Source: CAIYZT01 sp052387855 (GTDB lineage: Bacteria; Pseudomonadota; Alphaproteobacteria; Rhodobacterales; Rhodobacteraceae). From it: a DNA stretch of 64,000 nt. A program made the translations under genes and the position numbers. Shown piece by piece: positions 28,594 through 37,418 of this stretch. Within the stretch, counting starts at the first letter, position 1; each line of letters opens with the position of its first letter. The stretch spans positions 65,531 through 129,530 of the forward strand of contig JBQTIT010000007.1 in assembly GCA_052387855.1 (NCBI GenBank). Direction: 5' to 3'. Under the pieces are notes generated by a model. It worked only from the letters and a program-made list of their open reading frames with translations, ran no database searches and was not told where the DNA came from.

Positions 28594-29715
28594 CTACGGC
28601 TTTCCGCCGATCTTGAGGATTTTCAACCAGAGTCGCGCGAATGGGGACGGTTTTTGGAATGGGACTTTTGCAATTCGAACAATATCAGGTTCTGCCGCGC
28701 GTTCTGCCGGCGGCTTCGCGGGGGGCGGGGGTCGTGCTTTTGGCACGGGGATGGCAAGAAATTCCGCCAGATAGGGGTCCAGCGCCTTGCGGTCGGGTTC
28801 AAAGGGCGTCCAGCTTTCGGCGTCCGGAAAGCTTTCAAGGTCCAGAAACGCCACCGGATCGCGGATGCCCATCGCGTCAAACATCTCGCGGTCGGCGGCA
28901 AGCCCGGCCTGGTTCAAGGCGCGGCGCTCGGCGGGGGAAAGGAAAAAGCGGCTGGCATCGGGGGGCACCGGCAAGGGGTGGTCGGCGAAATGCGCCAGGA
29001 GCCGCCTTTTCTGCCTGCGCTCCCTGACCTGCGACAGTAGCCAGCCGTGCGAACGGGACAGGCGGACGTTCCTGCTCTCTTCCCTGCGGTTGATCATCAG
29101 CGGCCAAATCTCGGGACGACCGAGAGCGGTGAAGAAGTCCGCTCCCAGGGCCCCGTCCACCCGCAAGAGGGGATTATGGGGCCGGATGGTCAGGGCCCCG
29201 GCGCCATAGGCTGCGATCAGCGGCGCAAGACGGGGGAGCAGACCCAGGTCGACGTCATGATAGGGCGACGTGAACGGCCCGATATCCCAGTCCTTGACCG
29301 CCTGCGACCAAACGCTTTCGGACAATTCGTCGTAGCGGCGCAGGTACACCACAAAGCACGGTCGCGGGTTCTGCGCGAGCAACTCGGCCTCGCAAGCAAG
29401 CGCCGCAATCCACGAAGGCGTGCTGAAATGCTCGGCCGACAACAGCAGTGCCGGGCAGGGCGCGGACAGGTCAAGATGCTGGTCAAGTGCCTGGGCCAGC
29501 GGCAGTCCGGGCGCGGATTTGTTGACGGCGGTGGTATGGTTCCCGTCGCGCAGGGCGGCCAAAGTGGGATCCCGGTAATCAGGAAAGTGGATTCCCGCGC
29601 CGTGCAGGGCGTCGGCATTGGCGCGCATCAGCGCCTGAAGAAATGATGTACCGGTCTTGTGCAGCCCGATATGGAACAGAAGCTCGCGGTAGTCGCTGAA
29701 ACGGGCGGCGCGCAT
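28594..29715 (-). CDS. Sulfotransferase-like P-loop protein
   Basis: 373-residue protein with the sulfotransferase 5'-PSB loop FHIGLHKTGTSFLQ near residues 14-27 and the downstream strand CFVVYLRRYDELSES. The domain resembles each half of the tandem protein at 2.4 kb, but this one has a single copy and a Pro-rich C-terminal tail. Likely transfers sulfate from PAPS to a carbohydrate or other acceptor. It stands alone upstream of mreB; co-transcription into mreB (107-bp gap) is possible but unproven. GGCAGG precedes the ATG. Confidence 0.7.
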   Translation of the reverse strand: MRAARFSDYRELLFHIGLHKTGTSFLQALMRANADALHGAGIHFPDYRDPTLAALRDGNHTTAVNKSAPGLPLAQALDQHLDLSAPCPALLLSAEHFSTPSWIAALACEAELLAQNPRPCFVVYLRRYDELSESVWSQAVKDWDIGPFTSPYHDVDLGLLPRLAPLIAAYGAGALTIRPHNPLLRVDGALGADFFTALGRPEIWPLMINRREESRNVRLSRSHGWLLSQVRERRQKRRLLAHFADHPLPVPPDASRFFLSPAERRALNQAGLAADREMFDAMGIRDPVAFLDLESFPDAESWTPFEPDRKALDPYLAEFLAIPVPKARPPPPAKPPAERAAEPDIVRIAKVPFQKPSPFARLWLKILKIGGKP

Positions 29716-29948
29716 GGTCGACCTGCCTTTTTCCCGGAAATGGGCCCTGCCCGCGCCCGTATGTTTGCACCTGCTTGAAATACGTCCCTTGTCGATGAAA
29801 TCTTTATGTCGCCGTCAGGGTGCGATTTCAAGTGGCACAGCTTCTTGCGGTTGAGCGCGGCCAAAAGGCCGCCGGCTGGCGCACCTTTGAACCAATTCCG
29901 GCATCATTCCCTTGCCGCGGTCGGTGACCGCGGTCCATGACGCGACAA

Positions 29949-29980
29949 GGGCCGCCCCGGCACAAATGGCGGGGCGGCCC
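29949..29980 (-). terminator. Stem-loop downstream of leuA
   Basis: Perfect 11-bp inverted repeat (GGGCCGCCCCG / CGGGGCGGCCC) with a 10-base loop, starting 13 bp beyond the leuA stop. There is no following U-run, so it is a terminator-like or 3'-stabilising structure. Confidence 0.6.
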
Positions 29981-29992
29981 CGGTCGGCCCTC

Positions 29993-31567
29993 TCACTCGC
30001 CGTGGTAGGTGATCGTCTTCATGTCCCCGCCCGGCGCTGTCTTTGTCCGGCGCACGATCAGCTTGTTCAGCGCGTTCACATAGGCCTTGACGCTGGCAAC
30101 GATGGTGTCGGTGTCGGCCGAAGAGCCGGTCACGATGCGCCCGTCCTCTTGCAGGCGGACCGAGACGGTGGCCTGCGCGTCGGTGCCTTCGGTCACGGCG
30201 TGGACCTGATAGACCTCAAGCACCGCCTTGTGGGCAAAGAGCATGTCCACCGCGTTGAAGGCCGCATCGACCGGCCCGTCGCCCGTGGCGTCGATCGAGG
30301 CTTCCTTGCCGCCGACCGACAGGGTCAACTCGGCCTCGCGCGGCCCGTCGGTGCCGCAGACCACGCGCAGCCGCTTGACCTGTAGATGGTCGCCCTCGTC
30401 CGAGGTCGCCTCATCCGCCACCAGCGCGATGAGGTCATCGTCAAAGACCTCTTTCTTCTGGTCCGCCAGCGCCTTGAAGCGGACAAAGACATCGTTGAGC
30501 TGGTTGTCGGCCAGATCAAAGCCCAGATCGCGCAGCTTGGCCCGCAGCGCCGCACGGCCCGAATGCTTGCCCATCGTCAGGTTCTTCTGGCTCAGGCCGA
30601 TGTCCTCGGGGCGCATGATTTCAAAGGTCTGCACGTTCTTCAGCACGCCGTCCTGATGGATGCCGCTTTCGTGAAGAAAGGCGTTCTTGCCGACGATGGC
30701 CTTGTTGAACTGCACGGCAAAGCCGGAAACGGCCGCGACGCGGCGCGACAGGTTCATGATCTTGGTCGTGTCGATGCGGGTCTGATAGGGCAGGATGTCG
30801 TTGCGCACCCGCATCGCCATTACCACCTCTTCAAGCGCGGTGTTTCCGGCCCGCTCGCCCAGTCCGTTGATGGTGCATTCGATCTGCCGCGCACCCGCCT
30901 CGACCGCCGCAAGGGCGTTCGCCGTCGCCATGCCCAGATCGTTGTGGCAATGGGTGGCAAAGGTGATGGCATCGGCGCCCGGAACCCGTTCCAGCAGCAT
31001 CGCGATCAGCTTGGCGGATTCGAAGGGATAGGTGTAGCCCACGGTGTCCGGGATGTTGATGGTCGTGGCGCCGGCCCGGATGGCGATCTCGACCACGCGG
31101 CACAGATAGTCATGCTCGGTGCGCGTGGCGTCCATCGGCGACCATTGCACGTTGTCGCACAGGTTGCGCGCATGGGTCACGGTGTCGTGGATGCGCTCTG
31201 CCATCTGGTCCATGTCGAGGTTGGGAATGGCCCGGTGCAGCGGCGAGGTGCCGATGAAGGTGTGGATGCGGGGCGAGGCCGCATGCCGCACCGCTTCCCA
31301 GCAGCGGTCGATGTCCTTGAAATTGGCGCGCGCCAGACCGCAGATGGTCGAGTTGCGCGACCGCTTGGCAATTTCACTGACGGCCGCGAAATCACCCTCG
31401 GAGGCGATGGGAAAGCCGGCCTCGATGATGTCGACGCCCATCTCGTCCAGAAGGCCGGCGATCTCCAGCTTTTCGTCATGGGTCATGGTGGCGCCGGGCG
31501 ACTGTTCGCCATCGCGCAGGGTGGTGTCAAAGATCAGTACGCGGGCTTGCGTGGATTTGTCGGTCAT
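29993..31567 (-). CDS. leuA: 2-isopropylmalate synthase
   Basis: First committed enzyme of leucine synthesis: acetyl-CoA plus 2-oxoisovalerate gives 2-isopropylmalate. 524 residues with the DTTLRDGEQSPG catalytic/metal region at the N-terminus, the ATHCHNDLGMATANAL metal-binding segment, and a complete C-terminal LeuA regulatory domain (from about residue 390) for leucine feedback inhibition. A leader ORF with leucine codons and a stem-loop lie upstream (31.6-31.7 kb). No other leu gene is adjacent. Confidence 0.96.
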   Translation of the reverse strand: MTDKSTQARVLIFDTTLRDGEQSPGATMTHDEKLEIAGLLDEMGVDIIEAGFPIASEGDFAAVSEIAKRSRNSTICGLARANFKDIDRCWEAVRHAASPRIHTFIGTSPLHRAIPNLDMDQMAERIHDTVTHARNLCDNVQWSPMDATRTEHDYLCRVVEIAIRAGATTINIPDTVGYTYPFESAKLIAMLLERVPGADAITFATHCHNDLGMATANALAAVEAGARQIECTINGLGERAGNTALEEVVMAMRVRNDILPYQTRIDTTKIMNLSRRVAAVSGFAVQFNKAIVGKNAFLHESGIHQDGVLKNVQTFEIMRPEDIGLSQKNLTMGKHSGRAALRAKLRDLGFDLADNQLNDVFVRFKALADQKKEVFDDDLIALVADEATSDEGDHLQVKRLRVVCGTDGPREAELTLSVGGKEASIDATGDGPVDAAFNAVDMLFAHKAVLEVYQVHAVTEGTDAQATVSVRLQEDGRIVTGSSADTDTIVASVKAYVNALNKLIVRRTKTAPGGDMKTITYHGE

Positions 31568-31615
31568 CTCTGGGGGTCCTTCCGGTTTCCTAGCTTCGGT
31601 CCAGGGCGCTGGTCA

Positions 31616-31651
31616 CCTCTGAGCGGTCGCGCCCGGGGGCACGCTCAGAGG
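31616..31651 (-). promoter_or_regulatory. Stem-loop overlapping the stop of the leu leader ORF
   Basis: Perfect 10-bp inverted repeat (CCTCTGAGCG / CGCTCAGAGG) with a 16-base loop, lying between the leader peptide and leuA. One arm covers the leader stop codon, so a ribosome finishing or stalling on the leader would prevent folding. This is the layout expected of leucine-responsive attenuation, although no U-run terminator follows the stem. Confidence 0.55.
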
Positions 31652-31731
31652 CGGCTAAGAAGCAGAAGCAGCGCAGGGCGGGCGCCGGTGTTGGCGCTGC
31701 TGCGGTGGGAATGATGAGGTGCCCTGATCAT
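31645..31731 (-). CDS. leuL: Leucine leader peptide (attenuator ORF)
   Basis: 28-codon ORF starting MIRAPHHSHRSS and ending ALLLLLSRL. Five consecutive Leu codons (CTG, CTT, CTG, CTT, CTT) plus a sixth just before the stop sit directly upstream of leuA, including CTT codons that are otherwise uncommon in this GC-rich DNA. Leucine shortage would stall ribosomes in this run. No Shine-Dalgarno sequence is visible, and a -10-like box ends 7 bases before the ATG, so the mRNA may be leaderless. The role is inferred from position and composition. Too short for standard gene calling. Confidence 0.7.
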   Translation of the reverse strand: MIRAPHHSHRSSANTGARPALLLLLSRL

Positions 31732-31738
31732 GGGGGCG

Positions 31739-31766
31739 ACTATAGAGGCGAAAACCCCGATGAAAA
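31739..31766 (-). promoter_or_regulatory. Candidate leu leader/leuA promoter
   Basis: On the minus strand, TTTTCA (31761-31766) and TATAGT (31739-31744) are separated by 16 bases and placed so that transcription would begin at or beside the leader ATG. TATAGT matches the -10 consensus at five of six positions, TTTTCA the -35 at four. Confidence 0.4.
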
Positions 31767-31923
31767 GGGGGAGAATGACGATTTCGGCGGCCTTTTCGCC
31801 GATCCCCTCGCCGCGCGGGTGCGGGGCATTGCCGCCCACCGCCCCGCACCCGCAGCATTCCCGCTTTCGCCGCCCCGGGCCATGGCCTATCCTGCCGCCA
31901 GCCTGCTGTTCGCGGAGAAGACC

Positions 31924-32499
31924 ATGATCCACCGCCTGGCCCTTGCCTCGGCCGCAACCCTGATGTCCGCCGGCCTGTCGCTTGCCGGTCCGATCACCGA
32001 CCTTGCCGCCAGCGTCGAATCGCGGCTCGCCAATGGCGACTATGCCGCCGCCGTCGCCGAGGCGCGCGCGGTGCTGGCCATGGTCTGGGACCAGAGCCCC
32101 GGCATCGGGTTTACCGATTCGGTGCTGGTGATCGAGCCGGCCTCGGGCTATGGCATCTTCAATCCGCGCGCGGGCAACGCATTTCGCCCGGGCGAGCCGA
32201 TCGTGATCTATGCCGAGCCCTTCGGCTACGGCTTTGGCAGCCCCGGCGAGGGGCTTTATTCGATCGGATTCTTTGTCGACCTTCAGGTGATGGACGCCAA
32301 GGGCGAGGTTCTGGCGGATGTGCCCAACGTCGCCGATCTTGAGATGTCCTCGCGTTTTCCGAACAAGGAATTTCAGGCCAACATCACCTACAGTCTTGAC
32401 GGCCTCGCCCCGGGCAAATACCGCCTGATCACCACCTTGCGCGACAAGTATTCGCCAAAGCTGGGCAGTTTCGAGATCGAGGTAGAGATCGCGGGCTGA
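31924..32499 (+). CDS. Exported protein of unknown function
   Basis: 191-residue protein with a clear signal peptide (MIHRLALASAATLMSAGLSLAG, described by position 1-22; cleavage probably near residue 22) and no other membrane segment. The mature part is a beta-rich domain (GSFEIEVEIAG at the end, YSIGFFVDLQVMDAKG centrally) that I do not recognise as a named family. The ATG at 31924 has a GGAG site seven bases upstream; the frame is open further upstream but without signal. It is divergent from the leu leader. Confidence 0.75.
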   Translation: MIHRLALASAATLMSAGLSLAGPITDLAASVESRLANGDYAAAVAEARAVLAMVWDQSPGIGFTDSVLVIEPASGYGIFNPRAGNAFRPGEPIVIYAEPFGYGFGSPGEGLYSIGFFVDLQVMDAKGEVLADVPNVADLEMSSRFPNKEFQANITYSLDGLAPGKYRLITTLRDKYSPKLGSFEIEVEIAG

Positions 32500-32617
32500 C
32501 GGACCAGGGGCCGAGAGCGCCCTTTCACGACCCCGGACGCGCGGCGGGTGATCCCGCGCGGCAAAGGCCTTGGCCCGGCCCTTGCAGAAAAAGACCGAAG
32601 TTGTCAGCGGAGCGGCC

Positions 32618-33565
32618 ATGACGCAAACACCGATCGTTACCCTTACCCTCAACCCGGCGCTGGACATGTCGACCGAGGTACCGCGTCTGGTGCCCGACGA
32701 AAAGTTGCGCTGCGCCGAGCCGGTGCTGGACCCCGGTGGCGGCGGGCTGAACGTCAGCCGCGCGGTGATGACGCTGGGCGGCGAAAGCCTGGCGCTGGTG
32801 GCGCTGGGCGGGCTGACCGGCGACCGCCTGGCCGGTCTGATCCGGACCGAGGGCGTGCCCTTTCTGGCCCTGACCGCGCCCGGCGAGACGCGGCAGAGCC
32901 TGACCGTGACCGAAAAGGCCTCCGGTCATCAGTACCGCTTCATGTTGCCCGGGCCGATCTGGGCCGAGACCGATCAGGAAAGGGTCTTTACCCTCTTGCG
33001 CGCCTCGGCCCGGGCCGGGGCCTTTGGCGTAATCTCGGGCAGCCAGCCGCCGGGCGTTCCGCTGGACTTTCCCGCGCGCCTGGCGCGGGCCATGCCGGGG
33101 CTGATGGTGATCCTCGACACCTCGGGCCCGGCGCTGTCCGAGGCGGTCTCGCACCCGATCCCGGGGCTCGAAGTGCTGCGGATGGACGGCTACGAGGCCG
33201 AGCAACTGGCCGGCCGGTCCCTGACCTCGCGCGCGGACACGGCGGATTTCGCCGAGAGCCTGGCGCGGCGGGGCGTGGCACGGGCGGTCATCGTGGCGCG
33301 GGGGGCCGACGGGTCGGTGCTGGCCTCGGCGGGGGAGCGGCTGCACTGCGCCGCCGCCTCGGTCAAGGTCGTCTCGACCATCGGCGCGGGTGACAGCTTT
33401 GTCGCCGGCTACGTTCTGGCGCGGGCGCGGGGGCAGGACAACGCCGCCGCCCTGTCACTGGCCAGTGCCGCCGCAAGCTCTGCCGTGACCACGCCCGCGA
33501 CCGAGCTTTGCCGGGCGGCCGACGTCATGCGCCTGATGCCGGAATGCACCGTGTCCAGCATCTGA
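32618..33565 (+). CDS. PfkB-type sugar kinase (1-phosphofructokinase/6-phosphofructokinase II group)
   Basis: 315-residue ribokinase-family kinase phosphorylating a sugar phosphate with ATP. TLTLNPALDMSTEVP at the N-terminus and GGGGLNVSRAVMTLGG (substrate-binding) are typical of the FruK/LacC/PfkB subgroup; the catalytic Asp is D259 in GAGDSFVAGY. The start at 32618 has a GGAG site. It stands alone, without PTS genes, so a PfkB-like 6-phosphofructokinase role is more likely than a fructose-PTS 1-phosphofructokinase. Confidence 0.85.
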   Translation: MTQTPIVTLTLNPALDMSTEVPRLVPDEKLRCAEPVLDPGGGGLNVSRAVMTLGGESLALVALGGLTGDRLAGLIRTEGVPFLALTAPGETRQSLTVTEKASGHQYRFMLPGPIWAETDQERVFTLLRASARAGAFGVISGSQPPGVPLDFPARLARAMPGLMVILDTSGPALSEAVSHPIPGLEVLRMDGYEAEQLAGRSLTSRADTADFAESLARRGVARAVIVARGADGSVLASAGERLHCAAASVKVVSTIGAGDSFVAGYVLARARGQDNAAALSLASAAASSAVTTPATELCRAADVMRLMPECTVSSI

Positions 33566-33575
33566 GGCTGCCGCC

Positions 33576-35234
33576 TCAGCCTTCGTCGCGCCAGCGCATC
33601 GCGATGGGATAGCGGCGGTCCAGCCACAGCGCGCGCCTGGTCAGCCTTGTGCCCGGCGCCGACTGAAAGCGCTTGTATTCGCTGATGTAGAGAAGATGCT
33701 CGATCCGCTTGACCGTGGCGCGGTCGTGGCCCTCGGCCACCAGATCGGCCACGCTCGCTTCGCGCTCGATCAGCCCGTCAAGGATGGCGTCCAGCACGGC
33801 ATAGGGCGGCAGGCTGTCTTCGTCCTTCTGGTTGTCGCGCAGCTCGGCGCTGGGCGGCTTGTCGATCACCCGCTGCGGGATCACCGCGCCCGCCGGGCCC
33901 GCCATCCAGGGGCGGTGGTTGTCGTTGCGCCAGCGGCAGGTGTCGAACACGCGGGTCTTGTACAGGTCCTTGAGCGGGTTGTAGCCGCCGTTCATGTCGC
34001 CATAGATCGTGCAATAGCCCACGGCCATTTCAGACTTGTTGCCCGTGGTCAGCAGCATCTCGCCGAACTTGTTCGACAGCGCCATCAGCAGCAGCCCGCG
34101 CAGGCGCGACTGGATGTTTTCCTCGGTGATGCCGGGCTCGGTGCCTTCGAACAGCGGCGCCAGCGCCTCGCCCACGGCGCCCTGCGCGCCGCTGATCGGC
34201 ACATTGTCCAGTCGCGTGCCCAGCGCCCGCGCCACCGCCGCTGCATCCTCCAGCGAGGCTTGCGAGGTAAAGCGCGAGGGCAGCATGACGCAGCGCACGT
34301 TTTCCGCGCCCAGCGCGTCCACGGCGATGGCCGCCACCAGCGCCGAATCGATGCCGCCCGACAGGCCCAGCAGCACCTTGGCAAAGCCCGTCTTGGCCAG
34401 ATAGTCCCGCACCGAGACCACCATCGCGCGGTAATCCGCCTCGACCACGCGCGGCATCTCGGCCTGCGGGCCGGGCTCGGCGCGCCAGCCGTCCGGGCCC
34501 TTGGCGAAGGTCACGGTCACGCTGGCCTCGTCGAACTGCGGCAATTGCACGGGCACCGAGCCATCGGGGTTCATCACGAAAGAGGCGCCGTCAAAGACCT
34601 GATCGTCCTGCCCGCCGGTCATGTTCAGATAGACCAGCGGCAGGCCGGTGTCCGCCACGCGCCAGCGCATAAGGCCCTGCCGGACCGCCGGCTTGCCCCG
34701 GTGATAGGGCGAGCCGTTCGGAACCAGCAGGATCTCGGCCCCCGCCCGCGCATGGGCCAGCGCCACGCCTTCGTGCCAGGCATCCTCGCAGATCGGTGTG
34801 CCGATCATGACCGGGCCCAGCCGGAACGGCGCCTGAATCGGCGCGCTGGCAAAGACCCGCTTTTCGTCAAAGACCGAATCGTTCGGCAACTCGTGCTTGA
34901 GCACCTCTGCCAGGATGCGCCCGTCCCCCAGATAGAAATAACCGTTGTAAAGGCGCCCGTCCCGGCGCACCGGGCAACCGATGCCCAGCGCCGGCCCGCC
35001 CGTGACCTGCGCGGCCAGCTCTGCCAGCGCCGCCTCGGCCGAGGCGACAAAGGCCGGCTTCAGCACCAGGTCCTGGGTCTGGTAGCCGGTCAGGAACATC
35101 TCGCTCAGCGCCACCAGATCGGCCCCCGCCGCCCGCCCGCCCGCCCATTCCGCAAGCGCCCGCGCCGCATTGGCCTTGAGCGCGCCAAGCACGGGTCCGG
35201 CCTGCACAAGTGTGATGCGGAATGGCCCGCTCAT
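33576..35234 (-). CDS. nadE: Glutamine-dependent NAD+ synthetase
   Basis: Final step of NAD synthesis: amidates deamido-NAD using glutamine-derived ammonia. The 552-residue two-domain form has an N-terminal nitrilase-type glutaminase domain (Glu in LVALSEMFLTGY, Lys in LKHELPND, Cys in GTPICEDAWHE) and a C-terminal synthetase domain with the P-loop LGLSGGIDSALVAAIA near residue 290. Convergent with the sugar kinase gene, 10 bp apart. Confidence 0.96.
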   Translation of the reverse strand: MSGPFRITLVQAGPVLGALKANAARALAEWAGGRAAGADLVALSEMFLTGYQTQDLVLKPAFVASAEAALAELAAQVTGGPALGIGCPVRRDGRLYNGYFYLGDGRILAEVLKHELPNDSVFDEKRVFASAPIQAPFRLGPVMIGTPICEDAWHEGVALAHARAGAEILLVPNGSPYHRGKPAVRQGLMRWRVADTGLPLVYLNMTGGQDDQVFDGASFVMNPDGSVPVQLPQFDEASVTVTFAKGPDGWRAEPGPQAEMPRVVEADYRAMVVSVRDYLAKTGFAKVLLGLSGGIDSALVAAIAVDALGAENVRCVMLPSRFTSQASLEDAAAVARALGTRLDNVPISGAQGAVGEALAPLFEGTEPGITEENIQSRLRGLLLMALSNKFGEMLLTTGNKSEMAVGYCTIYGDMNGGYNPLKDLYKTRVFDTCRWRNDNHRPWMAGPAGAVIPQRVIDKPPSAELRDNQKDEDSLPPYAVLDAILDGLIEREASVADLVAEGHDRATVKRIEHLLYISEYKRFQSAPGTRLTRRALWLDRRYPIAMRWRDEG

Positions 35235-35362
35235 GTGATCGCTCCTGCTGTACCCGTCCGTTCTAGCAGCTTGCGCGACCGGCGAAAGGGGGCCCGTCCC
35301 CGGCCCGCCCGCTTGTCACCCCCCCGCTGGCCCGCTAGGATTCCGGCAAAAGGAGTGCTGCC

Positions 35363-36811
35363 ATGGCTTTGCGCGACCGGATATCCGCATTTGCAAGGGC
35401 CCTGCCGCTGAGCGCGGCGCTTCTGGCGGGCCCGGCGCTCGGCCAGGACGGCCAGATCGTGACCAAGCAGTACGACGACGGCTCGGTCTACGAGGGCGCG
35501 TTCAAGGACGGCCGCCAGCACGGGCAGGGCACCTACACGCTGCCCAGCGGCTTTGTCTACACCGGCGCATGGGTCGAGGGCCGGATCGAGGGCGAGGGCC
35601 GGGCCAGCTATCCCGACGGATCGGTCTACGAGGGCGGATTTGTGAACGGCAAGCCCCAGGGCACCGGCAAGATCGCCTTTGGCGACGGCGGCACCTATGA
35701 GGGCGACTGGCTTGACGGCGCCATGACCGGCACCGGCACCGCGCAGTATGCGGGCGGCGCGGTCTACACGGGCGGCTTTCTGGGCGGCCAGCACAGCGGC
35801 CAGGGCCTGCTCGTCTCGCCCGACGGATCCCGGTACGAGGGGACCTGGGTCGAGGGCCGCAAGGAAGGCCAGGCCATCAACACCTTTGCCGACGGCGCGC
35901 GCTATGAGGGCAGCTTTCTGGCCAACCAGCGCCAGGGCGAGGGCACGCTGACCCTGCCTGACGGGACGGTCTATTCCGGCACCTGGAGCGGCGGGCAGAT
36001 CAACGGGGCGGGCAGGCTCGTGCAGCCCGGCGGCGATGTCTATGAGGGCAGCTTCAAGGACGGGCTGCGCCAGGGCAGGGGCAAGACCACCTACCAAAGC
36101 GGCGACACCTACGAGGGCGAGTTCGACCGCGACAGGCGCCACGGCACCGGCCTGTTCCAGGCCGCCGACGGAACCTCGTATCAGGGCCAGTGGATCGCCG
36201 GCCAGATGGAGGGGACCGGCCGGCTGACCTATGCCGACGGCTCGGTCTATGACGGCAGCCTGGCCGCCGGCCTGCCGCAGGGTCAGGGCAGGATCACCTA
36301 TCCCGACGGCTCCTCCTACGAGGGCGCCTGGGCGCGCGGCGCGATCGAGGGGCAGGGCCGCGCCGCCTATGCCGGGGGCGTGGTCTACGAGGGCGGCTTC
36401 AAGGCCGCCAAACCCCATGGCACCGGCATCATGACCTATCCTGACGGCTACCGCTACGAAGGCGGCTGGCGGGACGGCCTGCGCGAGGGCCAGGGCAGCG
36501 CCAGCTATCCGGACGGCACGCTCTACACCGGCGGCTTTCGCGCCGGCCTGCGCGAGGGACGCGGCAGCATGACCGAGCCGGGCGGCTTTTCCTACGAAGG
36601 CGACTGGAAGGCCGGCGAGATCGAAGGCACCGGCATCGCCACCTATGCCTCGGGCGATGTCTACGAGGGCAGCTTTGCCAAGGGCCGCCGCCACGGCCCC
36701 GGCAAGCTCACCTATCGCGGCGGCGAGGTCAGCGAGGGCCTGTGGGAAAACGGCATCCTGCGCGCCCCCCTGCCAAAACCCGCGCCCGCCGACGGCACCT
36801 CAGGCGGCTGA
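35363..36811 (+). CDS. Exported MORN-repeat protein, 18 repeats
   Basis: 482-residue protein: signal peptide (about residues 1-27, cleavage after ALG), then 18 consecutive 23-residue MORN-type repeats from Tyr37 to about 450 and a partial nineteenth to 469, with a short Pro-rich tail. The repeat pattern is roughly YpDGsvYEGgw-dGrreGqGr-t. AAAAGGAG precedes the ATG. MORN repeats form an elongated beta-meander; a periplasmic or cell-surface location is predicted, with unknown partner. The gene stands alone; no enzymatic domain is fused. Confidence 0.85.
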   Translation: MALRDRISAFARALPLSAALLAGPALGQDGQIVTKQYDDGSVYEGAFKDGRQHGQGTYTLPSGFVYTGAWVEGRIEGEGRASYPDGSVYEGGFVNGKPQGTGKIAFGDGGTYEGDWLDGAMTGTGTAQYAGGAVYTGGFLGGQHSGQGLLVSPDGSRYEGTWVEGRKEGQAINTFADGARYEGSFLANQRQGEGTLTLPDGTVYSGTWSGGQINGAGRLVQPGGDVYEGSFKDGLRQGRGKTTYQSGDTYEGEFDRDRRHGTGLFQAADGTSYQGQWIAGQMEGTGRLTYADGSVYDGSLAAGLPQGQGRITYPDGSSYEGAWARGAIEGQGRAAYAGGVVYEGGFKAAKPHGTGIMTYPDGYRYEGGWRDGLREGQGSASYPDGTLYTGGFRAGLREGRGSMTEPGGFSYEGDWKAGEIEGTGIATYASGDVYEGSFAKGRRHGPGKLTYRGGEVSEGLWENGILRAPLPKPAPADGTSGG

Positions 36812-36824
36812 AACCCGCCCCCCA

Positions 36825-36903
36825 TTCACTTTGGTCAAATATCCTCGGGGGTGAATTGGCAAAGCCAAGAGGGGGCCCGAGGGCCCCCTGCCTTCCCCCC
36901 CCC
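36825..36903 (+). repeat. Intergenic hairpin element, copy 3
   Basis: CACTTTGGTCAAATATCCTC followed by GGGGGTGA, a TTGGCAAAGCCAA hairpin and an AGGGGGCCCGAGGGCCCCCT hairpin. It lies between the convergent MORN-protein and metalloprotease genes and probably acts as a terminator. The same CTTTGG(T/C)CAAATATCCTC core occurs again at 57.27 kb. Confidence 0.65.
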
Positions 36904-37341
36904 TCACATCTCCCACCAGGGGTCGATGGCGGCGATTTCCGCGTCGGTCCAGCCGAAGTGATGCGCCAGCTCGTGCACCAGGACATGGCCGACGAGCTGC
37001 CCCAGCCCGACGGTGCCGCGCTCGATCCACTCCTCCAGGATCGCGCGCCGAAAGAGCGTGATCGTGTCCGGCCCCAGCGGCTGGTCGGCCAAGCTCTTTT
37101 CGGTCAGCGGCACGCCCTGATAGACCCCGGTCAGATCAAGCGGGCTGTCGATGCCCATCTCGTCCAAGAGATCGTCATCCGCCAGATCCTCGATCCGGAT
37201 CGCCACGGCGCGCGCGTGGCGCCGAAAGGGCTCGGGCAGCGCTTCAAGGGCGGCCAGGGCCAGGGCCTCGATCTGGCCAAGGCCGGGGGGGCGGGGGTCG
37301 TGGCCCTCGGGGGCAAGGGCGTCGTGCGGGGTTTCGGTCAT
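36904..37341 (-). CDS. Zincin-like metallopeptidase family protein
   Basis: 145-residue cytoplasmic protein with an HExxH zinc motif, HELAHHFGW at 123-131, followed by an Asp (D133) near the C-terminus, as in the small bacterial family of putative minimal zincins (DUF1025-like). The N-terminal part contains VAIRIEDLADDDLLDEMGI, a conserved feature of the family. The substrate and even proteolytic activity are unproven. Convergent with the MORN gene; divergent from the DUF1801-like gene. Confidence 0.82.
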   Translation of the reverse strand: MTETPHDALAPEGHDPRPPGLGQIEALALAALEALPEPFRRHARAVAIRIEDLADDDLLDEMGIDSPLDLTGVYQGVPLTEKSLADQPLGPDTITLFRRAILEEWIERGTVGLGQLVGHVLVHELAHHFGWTDAEIAAIDPWWEM

Positions 37342-37418
37342 GGCGCGAGCTTAGCGCAGTCCGGCCTGTTCGCAACCGGGGCGCTCGTGCTAGCCTTGAC
37401 CGAGCGCGGGAGGGGACG

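Noticed and set aside
31732..32667. Minus-strand frame extending the leu leader upstream by about 310 codons
   Set aside because: Antisense to the exported-protein gene; only the last 28 codons (with the Leu run) lie in the leuA leader position, so I retained just that part.
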